From: Alteromonas confluentis
GTDB taxonomy: Bacteria > Pseudomonadota > Gammaproteobacteria > Enterobacterales > Alteromonadaceae
Reading direction: 5' to 3'
NCBI RefSeq assembly: GCF_001757105.1
Contig: NZ_MDHN01000015.1
Span: 186,001-250,000, forward strand
DNA: 64,000 bases
How positions within the stretch are numbered: the first letter of the stretch is position 1; every line of letters begins with the position of its first letter. A model generated the notes under the pieces. It did not search any database and was not told the origin of the DNA. It was given only the letters and a program-made list of their open reading frames with translations. The position numbers and the translations under genes are program-made. Positions 1 through 8,586 of the stretch are shown here, piece by piece.

Positions 1-127
1 CGCCCATTTCGGCCATTTGCGGCTCAGAATACAGTAGTACCTGATTACGTCCTGTAGGTGACGTGGCGCAAGCCGTAAGTATAGTCGCCAGCCCGGCAGC
101 GACCAGTGTTTTCATCCGCAGTTTCAT
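1..127 (-). CDS. M48-family metalloprotease lipoprotein, N-terminal fragment
   Basis: Only the first 42 codons are in the window; the gene runs off the left edge. The start has a lipoprotein signal peptide: Lys/Arg-rich head, hydrophobic stretch and lipobox LTAC with the lipidated Cys at residue 20. The sequence after it (ATSPTGRNQVLLYSEPQMAEMG) is split here into ATSPTGRNQVLLY and SEPQMAEMG; this type of start is characteristic of outer-membrane-associated M48 zinc peptidases of the LoiP/YcaL/BepA group. The HExxH motif would lie outside the window, so catalysis cannot be confirmed. It diverges from the choice-of-anchor gene and shares a 260-base upstream region with it. Confidence 0.75.
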   Translation of the reverse strand, partial: MKLRMKTLVAAGLATILTACATSPTGRNQVLLYSEPQMAEMG

Positions 128-176
128 AGTATTCCTTGTCTACGTGTTCATCCACCTAAGTCTAAACGAAGTGTCT

Positions 177-201
177 GTTAAATATCACTGATATTGTTAA
201 C
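177..201. repeat. imperfect inverted repeat between divergent genes
   Basis: GTTAAATATC and GATATTGTTAAC face each other across 3 bases; the arms match except for a 2-base insertion in the right arm. The repeat lies between two divergent start codons, so it could be an operator for either gene. There is no T-tract on either side, which argues against a terminator. No regulator is assigned. Confidence 0.35.
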
Positions 202-284
202 TAAGTTCTACGTGAGATTGGTTGAAAGAGTTTTCAATTTCTCATCGATATCCCCTGAACGACTGCAACAAATACGTCACAGAA

Positions 285-318
285 CTGTCGTTCAGTTGTC
301 ATAAGGATTCCTTAGGTT
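285..318 (+). promoter_or_regulatory. Pho box and PhoB-type promoter
   Basis: Positions 285-302 read CTGTCGTTCAGTTGTCAT: two 7-base PhoB half-sites (CTGTCGT and TTGTCAT) separated by 4 bases, close to the enterobacterial consensus of two CTGTCAT-like heptamers. A weak -10-like hexamer (TAGGTT, 313-318) follows 10 bases later, the spacing usual for promoters in which PhoB replaces the -35 element. It points toward the lipoprotein gene starting at 388, which suggests induction under phosphate limitation. Confidence 0.6.
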
Positions 319-387
319 GATGTGTTTTTGATGAAGGCCAGTCGTGCACTCATCACATTACAAATAATAATGATCAGAGGAAACAGC

Positions 388-2163
388 ATGTTGAATAACA
401 AATATAAGATGGGTGTACTGGCGTTAATGGTGTCAGCCGCATTAACCGGATGCAGCCTGGATGGCGATGATGGTGCACAAGGCCCCCAAGGTGCTCAGGG
501 TGAGCAGGGCGCTAGCGGTGCCGACGGTCAGGATGCCAGCTTAGGTGTAAACCTGGAAGTCGTCGGTCGCGCTGTTGTTGGCGGTGTGGGCGCGGCTGAA
601 ATTGTCCAGTATCACGCAGGCACGCAAACAGTGTACGCCACCAATGGCGAGTCTGACACCATCTCGGTTATCAGCATTGCGGATGTAACCAGCGAAGCGC
701 TGGAAGCTCCCACTTCCTCTACCAACCTGACCAACACCTCTATTGAACTGCCAACAGAAATTGATGGCGTGGCTTTAGCTGGCCTCACGAGCATTGCTGT
801 GTTCGATGACCTACTGGCCGTTGCTATTCCAGCGGACGAAAAAAGTGACAACGGCTTTGTTGTCTTTTATAGCGGCCTTAACGACAGCGCCCCCGTGTTG
901 CTTTCTTCAGTTGAAGTTGGGAACCTGCCAGACAACGTAGTATTTACACCCGATGGCACAAAAGTGCTTACGGCAAATGAAGGTGAGCCCTCTGATGACT
1001 ACACCATCGATCCTGAAGGTTCAATTAGCGTGATCAATGTCGCGGATGGTGTACCGGCAGATTCGGCGACTACGCTAACTTTCGAAGGTTTCAACGACAG
1101 CCAGGCTGATCTTGAAGCCATGGGTATGATGTTCCCTAATCCTTCCGGTCGTACCATCAATGGTGTCACCATTGATACCACGGTTGCCATGGATCTTGAA
1201 CCTGAATACATCACTGCTACCAACGACATGGCGTATGTTTCTTTGCAAGAGAACAATGGCGTTGCAGTTGTTGACTTAGAAGCGATGACGATCAGCATTA
1301 TGGGTTTGGGCGTGAAGGACTGGGGCGACTACCAAATTGATGTTCAGGAAAATGGCGAAGTCAGCTTTGGCCAGTACGACGGTCTTTACGGCGTATACAT
1401 GCCTGACACGATTACCAAAATGGAATGGAACGGTGCTACCTTCCTGCTGACGGCCAACGAAGGTGATGCTCGCGAATATATCTTCGACGCAGATGATGAA
1501 GCGGCTTGTTTGGCTGCCGGCGGACTGGAATTTGACGACGGTGACTGCCTGGCATACACCGATGAAGCAAAAATTGAAGATCTGACTGCTGCAACCAACT
1601 CTGAGCTTGCCATGCTACAGGCCAACGGTGAAGCAGACGACCTGCGTGTAACCACGGCGATGGGCGATGCCGATGGCGACGGTGAATTTGATGCCGCTTA
1701 CACCTATGGTGCCCGTTCATTTACTATCTGGGATCAGAACGGTCAGGTTGTTTACGACTCTGGTGACGATTTCGAGCGAATCACGGCGTCGGTGCACGGT
1801 GCGGCGTTCAATAATGGCGACGACGAAAACGAAGGTGACAGCCGTTCTGAAAACAAAGGGCCTGAGCCAGAAGCGATTGCGGTAGGCACAATCGGTAGTC
1901 GTACTTATGCGTTCATTGGCCTGGAGAGAATGGGCGGACTGTTCGCTTATGATGTTACCAATCCTTATAACGTGAGCTTCTCAGCATACGCGATTAATCG
2001 CGACCTAACCGAAGGGTTAACGGTTGACGATGGTATTGGCGATCTGGCGCCGGAAAGCATTGTTTTTGTTACGGCGGAACAAAGTCCTACCGGTGAACCT
2101 CTGCTGATTGTCGGCAACGAAGTGAGTGGTTCTGTTACACTTTGGCAGGTCACTGCGAACTAA
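388..2163 (+). CDS. choice-of-anchor I family lipoprotein with collagen-like tether
   Basis: A 591-residue exported protein. The start at 388 is chosen because an AGAGGA ribosome site precedes it and a lipoprotein signal peptide follows at once (lipobox LTGC, Cys22); a longer in-frame start at 322 would spoil the signal. Residues 29-49 are seven Gly-X-Y triplets, a collagen-like spacer, followed by a long beta-propeller-like domain. The signature NEGEPSDDYTIDPEGS near residue 200 is typical of the choice-of-anchor I family, whose members often sit with alkaline phosphatases and phytase-like esterases. An acidic DADGDGEFD stretch may bind calcium. The catalytic role is unknown. The Pho box upstream supports a role in phosphate scavenging from organic matter (inference). 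Confidence 0.8.
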   Translation: MLNNKYKMGVLALMVSAALTGCSLDGDDGAQGPQGAQGEQGASGADGQDASLGVNLEVVGRAVVGGVGAAEIVQYHAGTQTVYATNGESDTISVISIADVTSEALEAPTSSTNLTNTSIELPTEIDGVALAGLTSIAVFDDLLAVAIPADEKSDNGFVVFYSGLNDSAPVLLSSVEVGNLPDNVVFTPDGTKVLTANEGEPSDDYTIDPEGSISVINVADGVPADSATTLTFEGFNDSQADLEAMGMMFPNPSGRTINGVTIDTTVAMDLEPEYITATNDMAYVSLQENNGVAVVDLEAMTISIMGLGVKDWGDYQIDVQENGEVSFGQYDGLYGVYMPDTITKMEWNGATFLLTANEGDAREYIFDADDEAACLAAGGLEFDDGDCLAYTDEAKIEDLTAATNSELAMLQANGEADDLRVTTAMGDADGDGEFDAAYTYGARSFTIWDQNGQVVYDSGDDFERITASVHGAAFNNGDDENEGDSRSENKGPEPEAIAVGTIGSRTYAFIGLERMGGLFAYDVTNPYNVSFSAYAINRDLTEGLTVDDGIGDLAPESIVFVTAEQSPTGEPLLIVGNEVSGSVTLWQVTAN

Positions 2164-2191
2164 CCTGTTCGACGATTTTACTTACATGATC

Positions 2192-2226
2192 AACCCGGGT
2201 TCCGGTAACGGCCCCGGGTTTTTGTT
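2192..2226 (+). terminator. rho-independent terminator
   Basis: AACCCGGG (2192-2199) pairs with CCCGGGTT (2213-2220) across a 13-base loop and is followed by TTTTGTTT. It ends the lipoprotein transcript. Confidence 0.85.
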
Positions 2227-2385
2227 TATCTGAAGTGTCATGACTTTTGATGTCTAAAACGCTAAGCTACGCAAAACCCAACCGATTTACCTGAACGGTT
2301 TTTGCTCCAGCCTGCGTGAAGTCTAACTTTTAGCCATGCAGGTTTCAGAACACATGTGTCACGACAGATAAAAAGAGAGCTATTC

Positions 2386-3510
2386 ATGTCAGAAAACGTT
2401 GTTATTAGTGGTGTGGGCCTGTGGACTCCACAACACGTCATTACCAATGAAGAACTGGTTGCCAGCTATAATGCCTACGCTGATAAATACAATGAAGAAA
2501 ATGCGGCAGACATTGAAGCAGGTACATTGACTGCTAAACCCCATTCCAGCGCAGAATTTATCGAAAAAGCATCGGGTATTAAACAGCGATATATTTACTG
2601 CAAAGAGGGTGCACTTGATGTAAATCGTATGCGCCCAGATATTGCTGAACGCGGCGACGACGAGCTGTCACAACAGGCTGAAATTGCCCTTGAAGCTGCC
2701 AAAAAAGCATTGGCTGCGGCGAATAAATCGCCTGAAGACATCGACGCGGTGATTGTGTCATGTGCTTACACCCAGCGTTCGTACCCGGCTATTGCCATTG
2801 AAGTGCAAAACCAGTTAGGCATTAAGGGCTTTGGTTTTGACATGCTGGTTGCCTGTTCCGCGGCAACTTTTGGTATGCACAGAGCCTGGGAAATGGTGGC
2901 TTCGGGGAATGCTCGGGCCGTGTTGGTTATTAACCCAGAACTGGTGTCGCCGCAGGTCAATTACACCGACCGTGACAGCCATTTTATCTTCGGTGATGTA
3001 GCAACGGCTACCGTGCTGGAATCTGCAGAAACGGCCACGTCTGCGCATCAGTTTGAAATTTTAAGTACCAAAGCGGTCACCCAGTTTTCCAACAATATTC
3101 GCTCGAACTTTGGCTACATGAGCCGAGCAACCGACGCAGACCCTTATGGCGAAGATAAGCTATTTCATCAAGCGGGTCGGAAAGTCTTTAAAGAGGTTTG
3201 TCCTATGGCGGCCAGCCATATAGAAGACCACCTGACTAAACATGATTTGAAGCCTGAAAATGTGCGCCGCTGGTGGTTGCATCAAGCCAACATCAATATG
3301 AACTTGTTGATTGCCAAGCGCCTTTTAGGGCGCGACGCTACCGCCGATGAGGCGCCCATCGTGCTAGACCGCTACGCCAATACCGCGTCTGCAGGGTCGG
3401 TTATCGCCTTCGCGTTACATCATCAAGATCTCAGCGCGGGTGATGTTGGCGTACTATGTTCTTTTGGCGCGGGTTACTCTATCGGCAGCCTGGTAATAAA
3501 AAAACGATAA
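2386..3510 (+). CDS. beta-ketoacyl-ACP synthase III-like enzyme (FabH family)
   Basis: A 374-residue thiolase-fold enzyme that condenses an acyl-CoA or acyl-ACP with malonyl-ACP, starting or extending fatty-acid-like chains in the cytoplasm. The Cys-His-Asn triad is visible: Cys157 in VACSAATFG, His299 in WWLHQANINM and Asn332 in ANTASAGSV. It is longer than housekeeping FabH (about 317 residues), with extra sequence near residues 25-95, so it is probably a specialised paralogue. The start at 2386 has an AGAG site and fits the family; a longer start at 2356 adds an unrelated basic tail. prsK follows after 39 bases on the same strand, so co-transcription is likely. The natural acyl substrate cannot be read from the sequence. 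Confidence 0.85.
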   Translation: MSENVVISGVGLWTPQHVITNEELVASYNAYADKYNEENAADIEAGTLTAKPHSSAEFIEKASGIKQRYIYCKEGALDVNRMRPDIAERGDDELSQQAEIALEAAKKALAAANKSPEDIDAVIVSCAYTQRSYPAIAIEVQNQLGIKGFGFDMLVACSAATFGMHRAWEMVASGNARAVLVINPELVSPQVNYTDRDSHFIFGDVATATVLESAETATSAHQFEILSTKAVTQFSNNIRSNFGYMSRATDADPYGEDKLFHQAGRKVFKEVCPMAASHIEDHLTKHDLKPENVRRWWLHQANINMNLLIAKRLLGRDATADEAPIVLDRYANTASAGSVIAFALHHQDLSAGDVGVLCSFGAGYSIGSLVIKKR

Positions 3511-3549
3511 TAAGCGCGACACGCGTTGGAACGATGAAATAGGGAAGTC

Positions 3550-5580
3550 ATGATTTCTGATATTGGTTACGGTCTGAATGCAGCCGGGTATTTTGTGCTT
3601 TTGCTGCTGTTGTTCACTGTGCGCAAGTCAGGGCTTGCCAAACACTTGCTGGTACTTGCTACCATGGCGACCATGGTGTGGTCGCTGAGTTTTGTTACTC
3701 AGCTCACCGGCCCTATTTCGGTGAAACAGTTGCTCATCGCAGACTCACTGAAGCAACTCGTTTGGCTGTTGTTCATTGCCGGTTGTCTGCAAGACAACTT
3801 TGACAACCTTTGGCAGGTGCTACGACGGCCTGCCACCATTGCAATCCTTACGCCGCCCGCTCTGGCGCTGGTGGCGCCACTCATTACCGTTATTCCGCAT
3901 ACCTGGCAATTCCTGTTTTTAACTGTTCTGTCGTTAGAAGTGCTCATTTTACTCGAGGTGCTCTATCGTCAATCAGGCGAAAACCAGTGGGCGTTCAAGC
4001 CGCTGGTGCTGTATCTCGGTGCCATTCATTTATTTGAATTCGTCATGTATGCGAATGCCACCATGGTCACGCAAATAGAGCTTATCTATCTCGTATCCCG
4101 TGGTTACATTTATCTGTTGATGATGCCATTGCTGATTGTCGCTATTCGTCGCATTAAGCACTGGGGCGTCGATATCTTTATCTCCCGGGAAGTGGTACTG
4201 CACAGTTCTTTACTGTTGGTGGCGGGTATTTACTTGCTGGTGATGGCGTTAGCGGGTTATGTGGTGAATTTTATCGGCGGTAATTGGAGTTCAACCATTC
4301 AGACCGTGCTGGTGGTGCTGTCGATGGCATTGCTGATCACGCTGGTAATTTCGAACAGTATTCGTACCCGCATTAAAGTGTTTATAACCAAACACTTTTT
4401 CGCTAACCAATTTGACTACCGGGTAGAGTGGGTAAAACTCACGCAAGCACTCTCGTCGACAGACGGTAGCACCGCCCCAGACGTTTACGGCAATGCGCTT
4501 CACGGGTTGCTCGGGGCGATTAACTATGAAAATGGGTTACTGCTTAAATCTAACGGCATCGATTTTGATGTGGTTGCCAATGAAAATTTCGACAAGCTGT
4601 TGCCGGAAGAAGCCGACATCGTCAAGCAACTGATGCCATTCTGCCAGCAGACTAACTGGCTGGTAGATATTGATGAATACGCATCTAAGCCGTTTGAATA
4701 TAATGGCTTACAACTCGATCGGGAAAGGCTTAAAGCCTGTCGTTTTCAACTGGCGCTGCCATTGTTCAATCGCGAAAAAATTTGGGGCTTCGCATTGCTG
4801 AAAGCCAAAGAAAGCGAAGCGCTGGCACTGAACTGGGAAGTGCGGGACTATCTTAACGCGGTTACCGAGCAGGTTGGTACTTACTTACTTCACCACGAAG
4901 CCGCCAACGCCGTGGCAGAAAATGCGCAATTTGCTGCGTTTAACCGCATGTCGGCTTTCGTATTACACGACCTAAAAAACGTCATGGCGCAAATCGACCT
5001 TATTCTGTGTAATGCCGAGCAGCATAAACATAACCCAGAGTTTATTGAAGATACCTTTGAAACCCTGCATTATACTAAGGCCAGAATGGATAAAATGTTG
5101 CGCCAGCTTACGGAGAAGAAGGTTGATGAAACCGGTGTATTTTCGGCGCATAAGCTTTCCGATTTGATCAATCGCTTAATGGATAGCCGTTGTCAGTCTT
5201 TGCAGCCTCTGCCTACCATTGAAGTAGAAAGCGAAGAAAATGTAGTGGTCGATCCTGAGAAATTTAGCAATGTGATGTACCATTTGGTAAGCAATGCGCA
5301 ACAAGCAACGTCCTCCGAAGGGTTTGTGCGCATCACTCTTGAATGCGACCCAGCCAGCCAGCAGCAAATTGTGCGTATAGAAGACAATGGCTGTGGCATG
5401 GACGAAGCCTTTATAGAACAGCGCCTGTTTAAGCCATTCGATACCACTAAAGGAAACGCGGGCATGGGGATTGGCGCCTATGACGCACGAAATTATATGC
5501 AATCTATTGGCGGAAAATTGTCAGTAGATAGCGAAGTTGGAAAGGGAAGTTGTTTTACCCTGGTGTTTCCACTGGACTAA
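3550..5580 (+). CDS. prsK: PrsK-type membrane histidine kinase (PEP-CTERM system)
   Basis: A 676-residue sensor kinase. Residues 1-275 hold about eight hydrophobic segments forming a membrane sensor. A GAF-like domain follows (about 300-450), then the dimerisation/phosphoacceptor helix with FVLHDLKNVMAQ (phospho-His473). The ATPase domain has its N box in HLVSNAQQA and G1 box in DNGCGMD, and ends at residue 676. This arrangement and the H-box are characteristic of PrsK, the kinase described with exosortase/PEP-CTERM protein sorting and exopolysaccharide loci. Its partner regulator starts 48 bases downstream. No exosortase, PEP-CTERM substrate or polysaccharide gene occurs in the window, so its targets lie elsewhere. 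A GGGAAG site precedes the start. Confidence 0.85.
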   Translation: MISDIGYGLNAAGYFVLLLLLFTVRKSGLAKHLLVLATMATMVWSLSFVTQLTGPISVKQLLIADSLKQLVWLLFIAGCLQDNFDNLWQVLRRPATIAILTPPALALVAPLITVIPHTWQFLFLTVLSLEVLILLEVLYRQSGENQWAFKPLVLYLGAIHLFEFVMYANATMVTQIELIYLVSRGYIYLLMMPLLIVAIRRIKHWGVDIFISREVVLHSSLLLVAGIYLLVMALAGYVVNFIGGNWSSTIQTVLVVLSMALLITLVISNSIRTRIKVFITKHFFANQFDYRVEWVKLTQALSSTDGSTAPDVYGNALHGLLGAINYENGLLLKSNGIDFDVVANENFDKLLPEEADIVKQLMPFCQQTNWLVDIDEYASKPFEYNGLQLDRERLKACRFQLALPLFNREKIWGFALLKAKESEALALNWEVRDYLNAVTEQVGTYLLHHEAANAVAENAQFAAFNRMSAFVLHDLKNVMAQIDLILCNAEQHKHNPEFIEDTFETLHYTKARMDKMLRQLTEKKVDETGVFSAHKLSDLINRLMDSRCQSLQPLPTIEVESEENVVVDPEKFSNVMYHLVSNAQQATSSEGFVRITLECDPASQQQIVRIEDNGCGMDEAFIEQRLFKPFDTTKGNAGMGIGAYDARNYMQSIGGKLSVDSEVGKGSCFTLVFPLD

Positions 5581-5628
5581 CAACACTCACTGTTCCCATA
5601 ACGTAATACTATTTATGGAATTTTAAGA

Positions 5629-6990
5629 ATGACCGATACGATTCTTGTTGTCGACGATGACCTCGGCATCCAAAAACAGTTGAAATGGAGCTTTACTGAT
5701 TACGATGTGGTCTTTGCTGATGACAGAACCTCGGCTATTGCTCAGTTACGTCGTCACGAACCGAAGGTTGTAACTTTGGATCTTGGCTTGCCGCCTGATC
5801 CCGCCAATGCGTCAGAAGGGCTTAAAACCCTTGAAGAAATTATGGCACTGGCACCACGCACAAAAGTGATTGTGGTAACAGGCAATAACGATAAAGAAAA
5901 TGCGCTTAAAGCCATCGACCTTGGCGCTTACGACTTTTATCAAAAGCCAATTGATTCAGACACCATCAAGCTGTTGGTGCAGCGCGCACTGAACCTGGCC
6001 AACCTGGAGCACCAAAACAGGATTTTGGCGAAGGCGCGTCCTGCCATGGGCAGAATCATTGGTAATTCCGATGCCATTCAAGCGGTAATGCGCAAAGCGG
6101 AGAAGATTGCTGGTACCGACATAAGCACACTGCTGCAGGGAGAAAGTGGTACCGGTAAGGAAGTGTTTGCACGCAGCATTCACGAACATAGCCCCCGTAA
6201 AGATAAGCCTTTTGTTGCAATTAACTGTGCCTCTATTCCGGAAAACTTGCTGGAAAGTGAGCTGTTTGGTTACGAAAAGGGCGCATTTACCGGCGCCAAC
6301 AAAACCACCTTGGGTAAAATCGAAACGGCTCAGGGCGGCACACTGTTCCTCGATGAAATTGGTGATATGCCTATTGGTCTACAAGCCAAGATGCTGCGCT
6401 TCTTACAGGAGCGAGTGATTGAGCGAGTGGGCGGCCGTGCCGAAATTCCGGTTGATATTCGGGTGATCTGTGCAACGCACCGTGATTTACAACAGATGGT
6501 TGCCGACGAAACATTTCGTGAGGATTTGTATTATCGCGTAGGTGAAATTCCTATTTTCATTCCGCCTTTGCGGGAGCGGGAACAGGATATTATTCTGTTG
6601 GCGCGAACCTTCCTTAACACCTATCGAGAAGAATTTAACGCGAAAGCGAAAAGTTTCTCAGACAATGCTATTCAAGCCATGCTGGCGCACAAGTGGCCTG
6701 GCAACATTCGTGAAATGCAAAATAAGCTGAAGTCTGCGGTTATTATGGCGGAAGGCTCGGTGGTGCAAGCTGAAGATCTCGGCTTAATGGCACCGCGAGG
6801 TGACGCTGAGCCAGAAACGCTGAATTTACGCGAAGTGAGAGAAATGGCGGAAAGCCGTGCCATTCGTCGAGCCTACCAAACGGCAGACAAAAACATGTCA
6901 AAAACAGCGGAGTTACTGGGTGTTACCCGTCCTACACTGTATTCCCTGATTGACAAATATCACATGGAAGATATAAAGACTGGCGTTTAG
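5629..6990 (+). CDS. prsR: PrsR-type sigma-54-dependent response regulator
   Basis: A 453-residue NtrC-family activator and cognate partner of the upstream kinase. The receiver domain (1-120) carries acidic residues at 9-11, phospho-acceptor Asp51 (VVTLDLGLPPD) and Lys106. The AAA+ domain shows Walker A GESGTGKE (171-178), the sigma-54 contact loop GAFTGA (218-223) and Walker B TLFLDEIGD (238-246). A Fis-type helix-turn-helix closes the protein (about 422-446, ending in RPTLYSLIDKYHM). The start LGIQKQLKWSF and the motif DLGLPPDPANASEG are hallmarks of the PEP-CTERM-box regulator family. It should activate sigma-54 promoters; none was recognised upstream of genes here. Confidence 0.88.
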   Translation: MTDTILVVDDDLGIQKQLKWSFTDYDVVFADDRTSAIAQLRRHEPKVVTLDLGLPPDPANASEGLKTLEEIMALAPRTKVIVVTGNNDKENALKAIDLGAYDFYQKPIDSDTIKLLVQRALNLANLEHQNRILAKARPAMGRIIGNSDAIQAVMRKAEKIAGTDISTLLQGESGTGKEVFARSIHEHSPRKDKPFVAINCASIPENLLESELFGYEKGAFTGANKTTLGKIETAQGGTLFLDEIGDMPIGLQAKMLRFLQERVIERVGGRAEIPVDIRVICATHRDLQQMVADETFREDLYYRVGEIPIFIPPLREREQDIILLARTFLNTYREEFNAKAKSFSDNAIQAMLAHKWPGNIREMQNKLKSAVIMAEGSVVQAEDLGLMAPRGDAEPETLNLREVREMAESRAIRRAYQTADKNMSKTAELLGVTRPTLYSLIDKYHMEDIKTGV

Positions 6991-7036
6991 TCTGCGCATA
7001 CGTAAAGCCGCGTTGTTGAGGCGTTAGAACGAAGGC

Positions 7037-8131
7037 TTAATCTGGCCAGTAGATGCTGGCTAGATTATTCAACGACGTTTTGACATTTGTGCCGCTAATA
7101 CCAAATCTATGTGCAATGGGCGTAAGCTCATCTGTTGGGTGAAACGCGCCAGTCGCGTTTTCTACGCCAACCCAACAATCCCGCTGAGAAATTTTCGCGG
7201 CATATAGGCAGTAGTCGGTGAGAGAAAAGGTTTGCTCCCAACTAAATGCTGCTGAACGTTCCGGCCATAGCGGCAATGCCGAAAATCCCACACTGCAGGT
7301 AAGATGGATAACCTCTCCGTTAGCCACGATGAACCGCTTTTGCCTTACCGCTTCAATCAATCGATTTGCCAAATCGGTCAATTCTCTTCTATCGGCCTGA
7401 CGACAGATGATCAGAAACTCTTCTCCTCCCCATCTCACTAACAGATCGGTGCTTCGAAATAGTGTCTTTAACACCTGAGTGAACTGTACGAGGACCTGAT
7501 CGCCAGCAAGGTGACCGTATTCATCGTTAATCCGTTTAAAGTGGTCGATATCGACCAGAAAACATAGCAAATCTTGTTTGGTTGCATGTTGTAGATGCTC
7601 AGCACTGGCGTAATAGTGCTGCACTCGCGTAATTTCACCAGGAAGATGGGCATTCAAAAAGTTGCGGTTGTTGAGTCCCGTGAGCGGATCGCGCATGCTC
7701 ACTCTTTCTAAGGCTTTGTTGGCTGCTTCTAATTCGGTATTTTTTAATTCGAGTTCACTGGTACGGGCTTTTATCTGTGCTGCAAGGAAACGATTTTGAC
7801 GATACTGTTCGTAGCGTCCCCAGCACAAAAAGATGAGCAGAAGGGCAGATACCAGCGAACCTAATACAAACATATTGTACAAACTGCGTTGTCTGAGTGC
7901 CGCGAGTTCCTGTGTTGCCACCAACTGTTGTTTTTCAAGTGAGAGGGTACGAATTGCCAACTTAGCATCGGCACTGGTTTTTGCCAGGTAGGCAGCTTGT
8001 TCTTCTGTAAGTTGCTTACTGAATACCGGTGTGGTGTTGTCGGCCAGGTCATAGTCTTGTGAATTGGCCACAGTACAAAAACTACAAAACGCAGTGAGTA
8101 CAATAATACTGCGGTACCAGAAACTCTTCAT
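7037..8131 (-). CDS. membrane diguanylate cyclase (GGDEF)
   Basis: A 364-residue enzyme making cyclic di-GMP from two GTP. It has an N-terminal signal peptide or first membrane segment, a short periplasmic region, a second membrane helix (about 86-106) and a coiled-coil linker. The GGDEF domain then starts at RDPLTGLNNR. The active-site loop is GGEEF, a functional variant, and RSTD sits exactly five residues before it, so the RxxD product-inhibition site is intact. Three ATG codons stand in a row; the third (8131) is preferred because AGGA lies five bases before it. It follows the riboswitch-controlled ParA/RHH pair on the same strand, but a terminator separates them. Confidence 0.87.
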   Translation of the reverse strand: MKSFWYRSIIVLTAFCSFCTVANSQDYDLADNTTPVFSKQLTEEQAAYLAKTSADAKLAIRTLSLEKQQLVATQELAALRQRSLYNMFVLGSLVSALLLIFLCWGRYEQYRQNRFLAAQIKARTSELELKNTELEAANKALERVSMRDPLTGLNNRNFLNAHLPGEITRVQHYYASAEHLQHATKQDLLCFLVDIDHFKRINDEYGHLAGDQVLVQFTQVLKTLFRSTDLLVRWGGEEFLIICRQADRRELTDLANRLIEAVRQKRFIVANGEVIHLTCSVGFSALPLWPERSAAFSWEQTFSLTDYCLYAAKISQRDCWVGVENATGAFHPTDELTPIAHRFGISGTNVKTSLNNLASIYWPD

Positions 8132-8149
8132 CATCATCCTGTCTTGAAA

Positions 8150-8184
8150 AAGTTAACAGCAAAGGGAAGCATTAAATGCTTCCC
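8150..8184 (-). terminator. rho-independent terminator of the ParA/RHH operon
   Basis: On the minus strand GGGAAGCAT and ATGCTTCCC form a 9-bp perfect stem with a 3-base loop (8164-8184), followed by a T-rich tail reading TTTGCTGTTAACTTTTTC. It lies 70 bases beyond the RHH gene. Confidence 0.7.
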
Positions 8185-8253
8185 TGGGTGGTCGGAGAGC
8201 ACTCCATGTCACTCCGTATTGTGAAATGCCTTATTATTACGGCAGAATAAAAA

Positions 8254-8586
8254 TCAGGGGGTATTGTCGGTGAGAACAGACTCTATCTCGCCGTTAATTT
8301 GTTTTTCAATCCAGATCCTGATTAATCTGGAACGACATATCCCGGTCGTTTCTGATAACTCGCCCAGTTTATTAATGGCATCTTCCGTTAGCGTGAAGGT
8401 GGCTCTACGCATGGGGCCCGCAGGCAACGCTGTAACAACGGGGGCGGGTTCTGGCAACGCGTAAAGCTTTGCGCCCGAGGGCTTACCAGCAGCGTAGGTG
8501 AGCGCATCGTCAATAAAACTATCAATACTGACCGGCGCCGCAGGTTTAGCTGACGGCGTGGATTTTTTGAGACTGCAAAGGCTCAT
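8254..8586 (-). CDS. ribbon-helix-helix partner of the ParA-like ATPase
   Basis: A 110-residue protein. Residues 1-60 are Pro/Ala/Ser-rich and look disordered. Residues from about 65 onward, beginning RRATFTLTEDAINKLGEL, have the pattern of a ribbon-helix-helix DNA-binding domain: one beta-strand, then two amphipathic helices. The start at 8586 has a strong GGGGGAAT ribosome site and lies inside the end of the ATPase gene, overlapping it by 41 bases, so translation is coupled. A small ATPase with an RHH protein resembles the ParF/ParG type of plasmid partition pair. Here the pair sits on an apparent chromosome, so it may position or regulate something other than a replicon (inference). Confidence 0.7.
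   Translation of the reverse strand: MSLCSLKKSTPSAKPAAPVSIDSFIDDALTYAAGKPSGAKLYALPEPAPVVTALPAGPMRRATFTLTEDAINKLGELSETTGICRSRLIRIWIEKQINGEIESVLTDNTP

Noticed and set aside
2230-2385. Sigma-54 promoter as a PrsR target before the FabH-like gene
   Set aside because: No GG-N10-GC core with flanking TGGCAC/TTGC was found.
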